Assembly: GCA_027482985.1 (NCBI GenBank)
Contig: JAIXVO010000209.1
Span: 1-6,253 of the forward strand
DNA from: Cyanobacteriota bacterium
Lineage (GTDB): Bacteria > Cyanobacteriota > Cyanobacteriia > Leptolyngbyales > Leptolyngbyaceae
Length of the DNA: 6,253 nt
Direction: 5' to 3'
Made by a program: the position numbers and the translations under genes
The notes under the pieces: generated by a model
What the model was told of the DNA's origin: nothing
The model's input: only the letters and a program-made list of their open reading frames with translations
Database searches by the model: none
Shown here: in pieces, positions 1 through 5,928 of the stretch
Position numbering within the stretch: the first letter of the stretch is position 1
Layout of the letters: every line of letters starts with the position of its first letter

Positions 1-1410
1 GATCGTGCTGTTGGGGATGGAAATTAAGTTACCCGCCGGACTGCGGAGTTGAGTCAGACGCAAATCTAAGCTCTCCACTAAACCATTAATCGAATTCATG
101 CCAGAGTGAGTGCCAATCGTCACCATGTCACCAATCCGAAATTGGTCTTCCACCAAAATCAGGAAGCCATTGACAATATCTTTAATCAAGTTTTGGGCGG
201 CAAAAGAAACCGCCAAAGCGACTACTGCACCTAAGGTCAACAGAGCACCGGAAGCCAGATTCAGCCATTGCAATGCCCAGAACAGGCTAAGGGTGTAAAG
301 CACCACCATTTTTAGCCCTTTGATCACCTGCGCGATCGTCGTAATCCGTTGCAAGTTTGCCGGGGTGAGGGACTGTTCTTGTTCGCGATTCTGAATGAAG
401 CGATCTGTAAGTAGATCCGTTAGGCGATTGGCAAACCCGGTCAAAAACCAGGTGAGGAGTAGCACCACCGGAATCGCGACAATTTTGCGAGCAATGAAGC
501 GCGTTTGCGGAAAGGCATTGAGGCTGTAGGCGACACCCACAATCCAAATTAACCCGATCGCCCAAAATAAAAACCACCGGAAAAAATGCACAGTTTGCAG
601 CCGTCGTTCTAACCCCAACAACCCGTAGAGGTCTTCGGGGACAGCGATCGCGGGTGGTGCTGCAGGCGGTTCCAGGTAGGCTGGCTCAGCTTGCCTCGAC
701 TGATCGCGATCGGTCTGCCGCAGCCGAGTTTGTTCCTGCTTCAATTGTTGTCGCCGTCGTCCCAACAAAGACCAGATTGATCCCAACACTAGAGTCAGTA
801 CCACGGTCGTCACCAGCACCGCCACCACGGTCATGATCTGTTGGCGGCGGGCTTCCGGTTGTCGCAACTGGAGGGCCTGTCGTAGTTCCCGTTGCAGAAT
901 GGTTTGCCATTCCTGCGCTAAGGTCTCCCTGGAGGTAGCATGAAATTGGGCATCAGTGTTCGTGACGGTGAGCAAATCTCTGGTTTCAGCCCAATTGGGA
1001 AATCTCGCAGAAAGCACGGGTAAGCCGTTGGTCAACTCGATTAAGACGGTTAAGGTCTCAGGTTTGAGATCAGGTTCCAGCAGGGCAGTCTCGATTACCT
1101 GAGTCAAGTTGGACTCAACTTGCTTGGCGCGGACTTCCACGGGAATTTGAGTGCCGGGGTCGCTGCGATTGAGGACGGTGGGTGAGGCAATGCGGAACAG
1201 TTCATTCCCATCCAGCCGCACCGGGGCAGATTCCAGCGTCCCTCGGCGGGTCACATTGGGCGGTAGGGGTTGGGAGGTCGTGGGCGGCGTGAGGTTCGGA
1301 ATTTGCCCCTGGGCGATCGCGGGCACAATCACCTGGATGCCGATCAGCAGTAATGCAGTCAGGCCAACAATCAGGACGAATTGCAGCCAGCGGGGACGAG
1401 GAACAATCAT
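1..1410 (-). CDS. MscS-family mechanosensitive ion channel, C-terminally truncated by window edge
   Basis: This is the first 470 residues of a small-conductance mechanosensitive channel, which opens under membrane tension to release solutes during osmotic downshock. Residues 1-33 look like a signal peptide (basic start, hydrophobic core, cleavage after AIA). Residues 34-190 form a probably periplasmic domain, which I do not recognise. Membrane segments lie near 192-213, 275-296, 309-327 and 360-380, and the pore helix spans about 383-415. The pore/beta-domain signature is clear: AVSFAAQNLIKDIVNGFLIL at 399-418, then EDQFRIGDMVTIG at 421-433, GLVESLDLRLTQLRSPAGN at 443-461 and ISIPNSTI at 463-470. 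A basic, Gln-rich linker (214-240) follows the first helix. ATG at 1410 is the only plausible start: an in-frame TAA lies 14 codons upstream and no other start codon intervenes. No clear Shine-Dalgarno sequence is visible. The reading frame is open to position 1, and the C-terminal vestibule is not in the window. Confidence 0.93.
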   Translation of the reverse strand, partial: MIVPRPRWLQFVLIVGLTALLLIGIQVIVPAIAQGQIPNLTPPTTSQPLPPNVTRRGTLESAPVRLDGNELFRIASPTVLNRSDPGTQIPVEVRAKQVESNLTQVIETALLEPDLKPETLTVLIELTNGLPVLSARFPNWAETRDLLTVTNTDAQFHATSRETLAQEWQTILQRELRQALQLRQPEARRQQIMTVVAVLVTTVVLTLVLGSIWSLLGRRRQQLKQEQTRLRQTDRDQSRQAEPAYLEPPAAPPAIAVPEDLYGLLGLERRLQTVHFFRWFLFWAIGLIWIVGVAYSLNAFPQTRFIARKIVAIPVVLLLTWFLTGFANRLTDLLTDRFIQNREQEQSLTPANLQRITTIAQVIKGLKMVVLYTLSLFWALQWLNLASGALLTLGAVVALAVSFAAQNLIKDIVNGFLILVEDQFRIGDMVTIGTHSGMNSINGLVESLDLRLTQLRSPAGNLISIPNSTI

Positions 1411-1478
1411 GGCAACGGTGGCGAAAGGGCAAGCGTTTTTCCACCTCTGATTTTAGGGTGAATCGGTTGGAGGGGGTT

Positions 1479-1522
1479 GTCACTTGGGGAGTAGCAATCT
1501 TGATCGCCACTCCCTAAGTGAC
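1479..1522. promoter_or_regulatory. Long hairpin in the leader region of the mechanosensitive channel gene
   Basis: Two 14-base arms, GTCACTTGGGGAGT (1479-1492) and ACTCCCTAAGTGAC (1509-1522), are inverted copies with one mismatch, separated by 16 bases. On the plus strand the mismatch is a G-U wobble; on the minus strand it is A-C. The structure sits about 70 bases upstream of the channel start codon. No T-run follows it on either strand, so it does not look like an intrinsic terminator. It could be a leader-RNA stem, an operator for a dimeric repressor, or an mRNA-stabilising hairpin. The inverted repeat is seen directly; the regulatory role is inferred from position. Confidence 0.5.
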
Positions 1523-1554
1523 GGAAGGACGACACGCTATCACTGGATTCCGTT

Positions 1555-1589
1555 AAGCTAAAGCTTCAGTTGCAAAAAACTGTTAGCTT
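1555..1589. other. Bulged inverted repeat
   Basis: AAGCTAA (1555-1561) pairs with TTAGCTT (1583-1589), and CAGTT (1567-1571) pairs with AACTG (1578-1582). Together they form a 12 bp stem with a five-base bulge on one side (1562-1566) and a six-base A-rich loop. It lies mid-gap, and no T-tract follows on the minus strand. It may be part of the same repeat debris as its neighbours. No function is assigned. Confidence 0.35.
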
Positions 1590-1693
1590 GAGACTGCCCT
1601 TCTGCCTTTGCGACCAACAGGGGGTGACCTTGTTGCTACTGGTCTGGCGTTGGCGCGAGTCCCTGACGAGAACCAAAATTCTGAGCTTGGGTG

Positions 1694-1770
1694 GCAGCCC
1701 CCCAAACCCCCCCAATTCAGGGGACGGCCGCGTCCCCCGAACCCCCCCCAGAGGGCAACATTGGGGCTGC
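1694..1770. repeat. C-run/G-run cyanobacterial-type intergenic repeat with nested dyads
   Basis: The outer arms are GCAGCCCC (1694-1701) and GGGGCTGC (1763-1770). Inside them is a perfect 7 bp stem with a 4-base loop, GGGGACG (1720-1726) with CGTCCCC (1731-1737). Between these lie runs of 6, 7, 5 and 8 cytosines (1698-1703, 1707-1713, 1734-1738, 1742-1749). The wording of C-runs joined by AAA and AATTC and then a G-run resembles dispersed intergenic repeats I recall from filamentous cyanobacteria; I could not check copies here. It begins about 40 bases past the stop of the iron-sulfur/cNMP gene, so in RNA it would form a strong GC structure in that transcript's 3' region, but it lacks a U-tract. 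Confidence 0.6.
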
Positions 1771-1808
1771 GCAAAGATGCTCTAGTGGTGACGTTGAATT
1801 CATAATCT

Positions 1809-4619
1809 TTAATTCCCAGCAGGGCGCGATCGCACGAGTTGCTGTAAGTAGCGGCTTTCCAGTTCCAGGACGCGGGGCGCGACATCGGGATAGCGATCCA
1901 TTAACTCATCGAAGGCATCCACGGGAATGGTGAGAATGCGGGTGGGATCGCTATCGGCGACGATCGTGTTTTCTAAGTTACTGCGGGTGAGGACTTCTAA
2001 TTCATCCAGCAAGTGACCGGGTTGCAACTGTTCCGACTGGATGCCATCTTCTTGTTGATGTTGAATGGTGACGGTGCCTTCCAGGAGGAGTAGCAATTCG
2101 CGACAGGTATCACCTGCGTCGGAAATGACCCCGCCGGATGGATAGATTTTAATTTCGGCGCGATCGCTCAAGGCAATTAAGGTTTCGGGTTCGAGTCGCT
2201 GGAACAGATCCGCATTCGAAAGATAAACGAGTTCTTCCAACTGGGATAGGTCTTTTAACGGAGGTGCTGTTTTTGCCGATCGCAGTTGGACGGCGACGGA
2301 TTGCACCAGCGGGTGGGGATGGGATTGGTGTGTCGCAGCTAATGTTTGCGCTCGACTGAAATCCAATTGAGCGATCGCGAATAAGGTCGCACTTTGGACT
2401 AAAGGATTGTTGTAGTCGAGCAAGGTTTCTAAGTAACTGACGGTATCTTGCGGGGAACTTGCAGCCGCAGGCAGGGGGGCGGCGATCGCGGGGGTGAGGG
2501 CCGCTAAAACATTGGGTTTTAAGCGAGTTTGCCAGTTGCCCTGCGTCACCATTGCGGGGACGACAGCAGGCGCTAAGGACGGGAATGGTTGGGCGATCTC
2601 GACCACCGGCGGCGCATCATCCAGTTTTGCCAGGGTGCCTAATGCCGATTTCACAATCAACTCTTGCTTGTGTTGAATACTATTTTGGAGAAAAGTCGCC
2701 AGGACTGGATTTGTTTGCAGCGAGGATGTTTGAATGGCAGTCTGAAGCCGCTGTAGTTCTGCCAATCTGGCTTGTAAATATTCGAGTTTATGGAGACTGC
2801 TAGCATTGGGCGAAAAGTCAGTCAGAATATAGTCTTCTTCCTGGGACGTAATCAAATATTCGCGACTGAGGGCTTGCAATTGTGAGGCATCTCGCGCTGT
2901 GAATTGATCCAGGTCGGTGAGCGTGGATTGCCGCTGTTGCAGCGACATCAACCGCTCCAGCGATCGCTTGTAGCCACTCAACCGAATCTGATTTTCCAGC
3001 GATCGCTTCGTGTTGGGATTCAGCAAATCGGGATCTTCCACGCCCAATTCTTCCAACACTTCCCGGTGTTCATCATCGGAAATGCCCAACTCCTGCCGCA
3101 TCTGCCGCAACACTTCCAAACTGCTGGAGGAATCCGCATAGCCTTCTTCCAACGCTTCTCGCAACACGCCCTTATAGGCTTCATGCCGCGTTTCCCGATT
3201 GAAACCGGGGAGCACTTTTGCCAGCACATACACCTCATTCGTGTGCAAATCTGCCAGCGATCGCCCATCCAAATATTGGGACACATCCAACTGCAACTTT
3301 TCTAATTGCTTGCGGAAGCGGCTGGCGAGATTTTCGCGAGAATACAAATCGGCATTGCGTTTCCAGGATTGCACCAGCCACATCGTACTCAAAAACACTA
3401 AACCTAAATCATAAAGATGTTGTACCCAGACTGGCGTGAGCAGGATCAGCGGACGCGCCGCAAAGATGAAAAAGAAGTTGAACGCAATAAAAGTCAGGAC
3501 AACAAAAATGCGATGTTGAATCAGATCGGGACTCCATTTGGGGCGATGTTGTCGCGCATACGCTTTCAGTCGCGTTTCGATCGCCTTCCCCAGCCCATAA
3601 CCCGCTGCCGTAAACGCTCCCAACACCAGCGGCACCGCCAACAACTTGGGAATCCCAATCGGTTGACCAAACAAATACAAGCCGGGACTCATTAACGCCG
3701 CCAGTTGATTCGGATCGCGATTCCACACCCCGGAAAAGTAATACTCCCAATTGCCCGCATATAGGTAGTAGTAGACAAAATAGCCCACCACCAGCCCCAA
3801 ATAGCCGTAGCGCATGAAGGATTCTTCTGGCTTTTGCAACCCATCCCAATAAGTCCGTTCCGAGTCAATATCAACACAGGGACTTTGACAGGCGACACAG
3901 GCACTCTGTTCCGTCCCTTCCGGAGTCACGGTGCGGCACATGGATTGTGTAATCCGGCTTTCGCTCATGTGTGCCTTACTCCCGGTCAACCCGCGCGGCT
4001 CACTAAACACCGTCTGCACCGGAGCCATCGGGCAGAAATATTGGCACCAGGATTTGCCCCCATAGAGATAACCGATCGCGATCGCAAACACAATCGCAGA
4101 CGTGATCCAGAGAAATAAAACGAGGCGATCGGCATTAAAAAATAAAATCCGACCGCACAAGCCAATGAACAAATAACCAAATTGAAAATAAAGATAGTTT
4201 TTACCGAGCCAGGAATCAGGTTTGACTTTCGCCAATTCATACCGGACCTTGCCGGTCTCTTTGTTTTCCCGCTTAAATTGGCGTTCCCGACCGAGCGCGC
4301 GGGGAATTTGCGACAGAAAGGATAAGGGACAAATCCGCCGCCACAGCTCATGCCCAAACACCAGCAGGATGAAAATGCCCGATGGCACCACGGCTCCCCA
4401 AAACACCGTCGCCCCGATGGGATAAGGCGTTTGCACCACACATTGCCCCTGCACTTGCACACACTCACCCGTCAGGCGTAACGGACTCCAGGGATGATCC
4501 GGCTGCGTCAGGGCGGCAGTCCAGGGGTCATACAACAGGGACAGGATGAGGATGATCCAACCCGTCGTCAGCACCCACCGCACCCGGTGCATCACTCGCT
4601 CAGAAACTTGGGCAAACAT
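1809..4619 (-). CDS. Membrane iron-sulfur (NapH/NosR-like) protein fused to a C-terminal cNMP-binding-type domain
   Basis: This 936-residue protein has an N-terminal half with about eight membrane helices (near 14-30, 71-89, 142-160, 165-186, 272-289, 325-345, 370-388, 399-416). After helix 2 comes WRRICP (93-98), a CX3CP motif that has lost its first Cys. After helix 4 comes an intact WCQYFCP (191-197). C228 and then C241, C244 and C248 resemble a cluster-binding set. This layout matches the membrane polyferredoxin-like part of NapH/NosR/CcoG proteins, which pass electrons at the membrane. The cytoplasmic half has a charged helical region (425-665), an Ala/Pro-rich linker (about 668-725), a HEAT-like stretch (about 726-780) and a cyclic-nucleotide-binding fold (about 796-925). 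In that fold the phosphate cassette reads LLDELEVL and lacks the usual Gly-Glu pair and Arg. The start has an AGGAA site five bases upstream, and the stop is TAA. The substrate and electron partners cannot be told from sequence. Confidence 0.85.
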   Translation of the reverse strand: MFAQVSERVMHRVRWVLTTGWIILILSLLYDPWTAALTQPDHPWSPLRLTGECVQVQGQCVVQTPYPIGATVFWGAVVPSGIFILLVFGHELWRRICPLSFLSQIPRALGRERQFKRENKETGKVRYELAKVKPDSWLGKNYLYFQFGYLFIGLCGRILFFNADRLVLFLWITSAIVFAIAIGYLYGGKSWCQYFCPMAPVQTVFSEPRGLTGSKAHMSESRITQSMCRTVTPEGTEQSACVACQSPCVDIDSERTYWDGLQKPEESFMRYGYLGLVVGYFVYYYLYAGNWEYYFSGVWNRDPNQLAALMSPGLYLFGQPIGIPKLLAVPLVLGAFTAAGYGLGKAIETRLKAYARQHRPKWSPDLIQHRIFVVLTFIAFNFFFIFAARPLILLTPVWVQHLYDLGLVFLSTMWLVQSWKRNADLYSRENLASRFRKQLEKLQLDVSQYLDGRSLADLHTNEVYVLAKVLPGFNRETRHEAYKGVLREALEEGYADSSSSLEVLRQMRQELGISDDEHREVLEELGVEDPDLLNPNTKRSLENQIRLSGYKRSLERLMSLQQRQSTLTDLDQFTARDASQLQALSREYLITSQEEDYILTDFSPNASSLHKLEYLQARLAELQRLQTAIQTSSLQTNPVLATFLQNSIQHKQELIVKSALGTLAKLDDAPPVVEIAQPFPSLAPAVVPAMVTQGNWQTRLKPNVLAALTPAIAAPLPAAASSPQDTVSYLETLLDYNNPLVQSATLFAIAQLDFSRAQTLAATHQSHPHPLVQSVAVQLRSAKTAPPLKDLSQLEELVYLSNADLFQRLEPETLIALSDRAEIKIYPSGGVISDAGDTCRELLLLLEGTVTIQHQQEDGIQSEQLQPGHLLDELEVLTRSNLENTIVADSDPTRILTIPVDAFDELMDRYPDVAPRVLELESRYLQQLVRSRPAGN

Positions 4620-4703
4620 AGACTTTCCTGAATAATGAGGGCGATCGCAGAGAAGATCTTATCCCAATTTAAATAGAGATCGCTGCCCATCAAATTCGCA
4701 TCG
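4620..4703 (-). promoter_or_regulatory. Upstream region of the iron-sulfur/cNMP gene
   Basis: This is the 84 bp between the repeat element and the start codon. On the minus strand it contains an A+T-rich stretch (TATTTAAATTGGGATAAGAT, about 4655-4674) in which TAAGAT or TATTTA could serve as a weak -10 box. A TTGATG further up is not at proper spacing to either. It also carries a HIP1 octamer at 4641-4648. A promoter here is likely, because the neighbouring operon ends more than 380 bp away, but its exact position is not supported. Confidence 0.3.
4625..4629 (-). promoter_or_regulatory. Ribosome binding site of the iron-sulfur/cNMP gene
   Basis: AGGAA on the minus strand, with five bases between it and the ATG at 4619. 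It supports that ATG as the true start, with the protein beginning MFAQVSERV. Confidence 0.6.
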
Positions 4704-4958
4704 TAGGGGCGAATGGTCATCACTGGTTTCAACTCAAGCTAAACGCACTGACACGCAACGGGTTCAGCCCTCATCCCCTAGCCCCTTCTCCCAAAGCTGA
4801 GAGAAGGGGAACCGACCCATTGCTCCCCTCGCCCAGTTTTGGGAGAGGGGTTGGGCTTCGACCTGAGCGCTCAGCCGAACGGGGTGAGGGCGGATTGAAA
4901 GCCTTTTACAGCCTAAGTTCTAGCTTAAGTTGAAGCTCATGATGGCCATTTGCCCCTA
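4704..4958. mobile_element. MITE-like non-coding repeat element with 38 bp imperfect terminal inverted repeats
   Basis: The left end (4704-4741) and the reverse complement of the right end (4921-4958) match at 31 of 38 positions. Both begin TAGGGGC, continue through AATGG and CATCA, and close with TTCAACT and AAGCTA. Between them is a nest of hairpins: GCCCTCATCCC (4767-4777) with GGGGTGAGGGC (4881-4891), a perfect 9 bp stem CCCCTTCTC/GAGAAGGGG (4782-4790, 4801-4809), an interrupted stem CCCCTC-CCCA/TGGG-GAGGGG (4825-4850), and a 12 bp palindrome CTGAGCGCTCAG (4863-4874). There is no coding capacity. The size, terminal repeats and lack of a transposase fit a miniature element moved in trans or a composite palindromic repeat. 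I found no clear target-site duplication just outside the ends, so mobility is inferred. Confidence 0.55.
4782..4850. repeat. Tandem strong hairpins inside the repeat element
   Basis: Two GC-rich stems lie back to back. The first is CCCCTTCTC (4782-4790) with GAGAAGGGG (4801-4809), with a ten-base loop. The second is CCCCTC (4825-4830) plus CCCA (4832-4835) with TGGG (4840-4843) plus GAGGGG (4845-4850), with a four-base loop and one G-A mismatch. Their wording (CTAGCCCCTTCTCCC, then GGGAGAGGGGTTGGG) resembles dispersed hairpin repeats I recall from many cyanobacterial genomes. No T-run follows on either strand, so these are not standard terminators, although they could slow transcription or protect RNA ends. 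Confidence 0.55.
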
Positions 4959-5003
4959 TCATCGGACGTGATTCTTTTGCCAGTCCCTGATGCTGGTTCG
5001 CGA

Positions 5004-5243
5004 TCATTGTTGAGAGGAATCGTCCTCCTGATCCTGGCGGACTTTCAATTCGCGAATGACTTCCATGCTACAGCCAAATAAAAAGCCACCCACCCCGCCT
5101 ACAATCACAAATCCTGGCTTTTGATCCCGATACAGCCCCGTCCGAAACGGCGTTTGGAACAGGGTGGCCAGCACAAACCCCAAGCCAGCTCCGACTGCCA
5201 TCGTCATAAAACCTGAAAACAGAATGAGATTGCGGTTCATCAT
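5004..5243 (-). CDS. Small two-helix membrane protein, overlapping the K+ channel gene
   Basis: I do not recognise a named family. The product is 79 residues from the first ATG (5243) or 78 from the second (5240). There are two hydrophobic segments, about 5-29 (with GAGLG) and 44-59 (GFVIVGGVGGFLFG). They are joined by a short polar loop with basic and acidic residues (TPFRTGLYRDQKPG), and a charged C-terminal tail rich in Glu, Asp and Gln follows. The glycine patterns suggest close helix packing. The first ATG overlaps the channel stop codon by four bases (ATGA), so translation is probably coupled to the channel. An AGGAG site lies two bases before the first ATG but five before the second, so the second Met is the likelier start. 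The context suggests a membrane partner of the channel, which is inference only. Confidence 0.72.
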   Translation of the reverse strand: MMNRNLILFSGFMTMAVGAGLGFVLATLFQTPFRTGLYRDQKPGFVIVGGVGGFLFGCSMEVIRELKVRQDQEDDSSQQ

Positions 5244-5917
5244 GGCTCCTGAGAATGAGGGGTATATAAACTGACTAACCGCGAAATCAGAATGGCGGGG
5301 TACATCACGCCCGCGATCGCTTCTAAATTCGTCGCAATCCGGGCAGCGGGCGACAGGGGATGAATATCGCCATAACCCACCGTGGTTAACGTTACAAAAC
5401 TAAAATGCAACAGATCGGCTTCAACTTGTGTGTCCGTGATGCCATTAAACGCCGTGGGTTCAAGCTGGTACACAATCATATACACCAAGGACCACGCAAA
5501 CCCGAGGAGCAGATAGATGGCAATGCCGCCTTTGAGCGTATCCGCTGTGACTTTTTGCACCGCAAATAGATCCTGCTGAATCAGGAAAATCGGCAGACCA
5601 ATCACCAGCAATAACAGGACCTCAAAAACCAGCGGTCCCGATCGCAACAGCGGCATCTGGAATAACCCAACCGTTTGCAGTCCTAACAACAGCAAACTGC
5701 TGAAAATTAAGCCGGGATAAAACTTTTGCCACCATTTGTCCAATGTCAGTCGGCGCGTAATCGACAGCATGGCAATCAGCACCACCACCAGAATGATGAC
5801 TTTGCCCAGCGATCGCGGCTCCGGCAACGCCAAGGCACACAGCAACAAAATCAGCGCCACCATCAATCGGTTGTAGTTATTCCCCGCCAGTCGCATCCAC
5901 TTGCCGAACATCGTCAT
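5240..5917 (-). CDS. Potassium channel family protein (ion channel pore domain)
   Basis: This 225-residue integral membrane protein is predicted to form a K+-selective pore. The filter TTVGYGD (178-184) is intact, preceded by the pore helix HFSFVTL and followed by an inner helix (about 192-216). Hydrophobic segments lie near 17-32, 38-55, 66-86, 96-113 and 129-150, so the layout resembles a six-helix subunit. The fourth segment (96-113) has no regularly spaced Arg/Lys, so voltage sensing is unlikely. No RCK/TrkA-N or cNMP domain follows: the protein stops about nine residues after the last helix. Such channels pass K+ across the membrane, usually as tetramers. ATG at 5917 has GAGGTGA upstream at good spacing. 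The gene lies nine bases after the upstream stop and overlaps the next gene by four bases, which points to one operon. Confidence 0.92.
   Translation of the reverse strand: MTMFGKWMRLAGNNYNRLMVALILLLCALALPEPRSLGKVIILVVVLIAMLSITRRLTLDKWWQKFYPGLIFSSLLLLGLQTVGLFQMPLLRSGPLVFEVLLLLVIGLPIFLIQQDLFAVQKVTADTLKGGIAIYLLLGFAWSLVYMIVYQLEPTAFNGITDTQVEADLLHFSFVTLTTVGYGDIHPLSPAARIATNLEAIAGVMYPAILISRLVSLYTPHSQEP
5246..5250 (-). promoter_or_regulatory. Ribosome binding site inside the end of the K+ channel gene
   Basis: AGGAG on the minus strand, lying within the last codons of the channel. Spacing is two bases to the ATG at 5243 and five to the ATG at 5240. The shorter distance is poor for initiation, so this site favours the second Met of the small membrane protein. 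Confidence 0.6.
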
Positions 5918-5921
5918 GGGG

Positions 5922-5928
5922 TCACCTC
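5922..5928 (-). promoter_or_regulatory. Ribosome binding site of the K+ channel gene
   Basis: GAGGTGA on the minus strand, sharing bases with the TGA stop codon of the upstream gene. Seven bases separate its GAGG core from the ATG at 5917. This supports that start and close translational linkage of the two genes. Confidence 0.6.

Larger units (their letters stand above)
1411..1808. other. Intergenic gap with three inverted-repeat structures, no gene
   Basis: This 398 bp gap separates the stop codon of the iron-sulfur/cNMP gene from the mscS-type start, both on the minus strand. I see no credible coding region: the short open frames here cross C-run and G-run repeats and read as Pro/Gly-rich low complexity. 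It holds the inverted repeats at 1479-1522, 1555-1589 and 1694-1770, annotated separately. A possible -10 box for the channel gene, TAAAAT on the minus strand, lies at 1450-1455. No -35 box stands at normal spacing (the best match, GTGACA, is 22 bases away), so the promoter is not established. No stem followed by a T-tract was found, so no intrinsic terminator can be called for the upstream gene. Confidence 0.7.
644..5816. repeat. Dispersed HIP1 octamers (GCGATCGC)
   Basis: The palindrome GCGATCGC occurs at 644, 1313, 1826, 2160, 2371, 2482, 2960, 2999, 3257, 4078, 4641, 5313 and 5809 (first base of each). Most copies lie inside genes. This density, about one per 480 bases, is far above chance and is a hallmark of many cyanobacterial chromosomes, so it supports the taxonomic call and argues that these genes are long-term residents. 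Confidence 0.9.

Noticed and set aside
1151..1510. Open frames of about 100 codons on both strands at the start of the mechanosensitive channel gene
   Set aside because: They overlap the clear signal peptide and N-terminal region of the channel and show no family features.
1583..1885. 100-codon minus-strand frame crossing the end of the iron-sulfur/cNMP gene into the gap
   Set aside because: Much of it translates the C/G-run repeat into Gly-rich sequence, and it overlaps the supported gene end.
2904..3305. 133-codon plus-strand open frame
   Set aside because: It lies antisense to the middle of the iron-sulfur/cNMP gene, which has a continuous frame with recognisable domains. The translation is rich in His, Gln and Phe, as expected from the reverse of a helical coding region.
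3409..3849. 146-codon minus-strand open frame
   Set aside because: It is in another frame within the membrane region of the 936-residue gene, with no start signal and Gly/Ser/Cys-rich low-complexity sequence.
3986..4468. 160-codon minus-strand open frame
   Set aside because: It is an out-of-frame shadow of the N-terminal membrane and cysteine region of the same gene. Its many Arg and Cys residues come from frame-shifted codons.
4782..4850. Intrinsic terminator for the K+ channel operon
   Set aside because: The stems are strong, but no T-tract follows on the minus strand, and they lie 150 or more bases past the last stop codon.
4728..4934. CRISPR-like or phage attachment structure
   Set aside because: The repeats are inverted rather than direct, there is one pair only, and no spacers, cas genes, tRNA or integrase are present.
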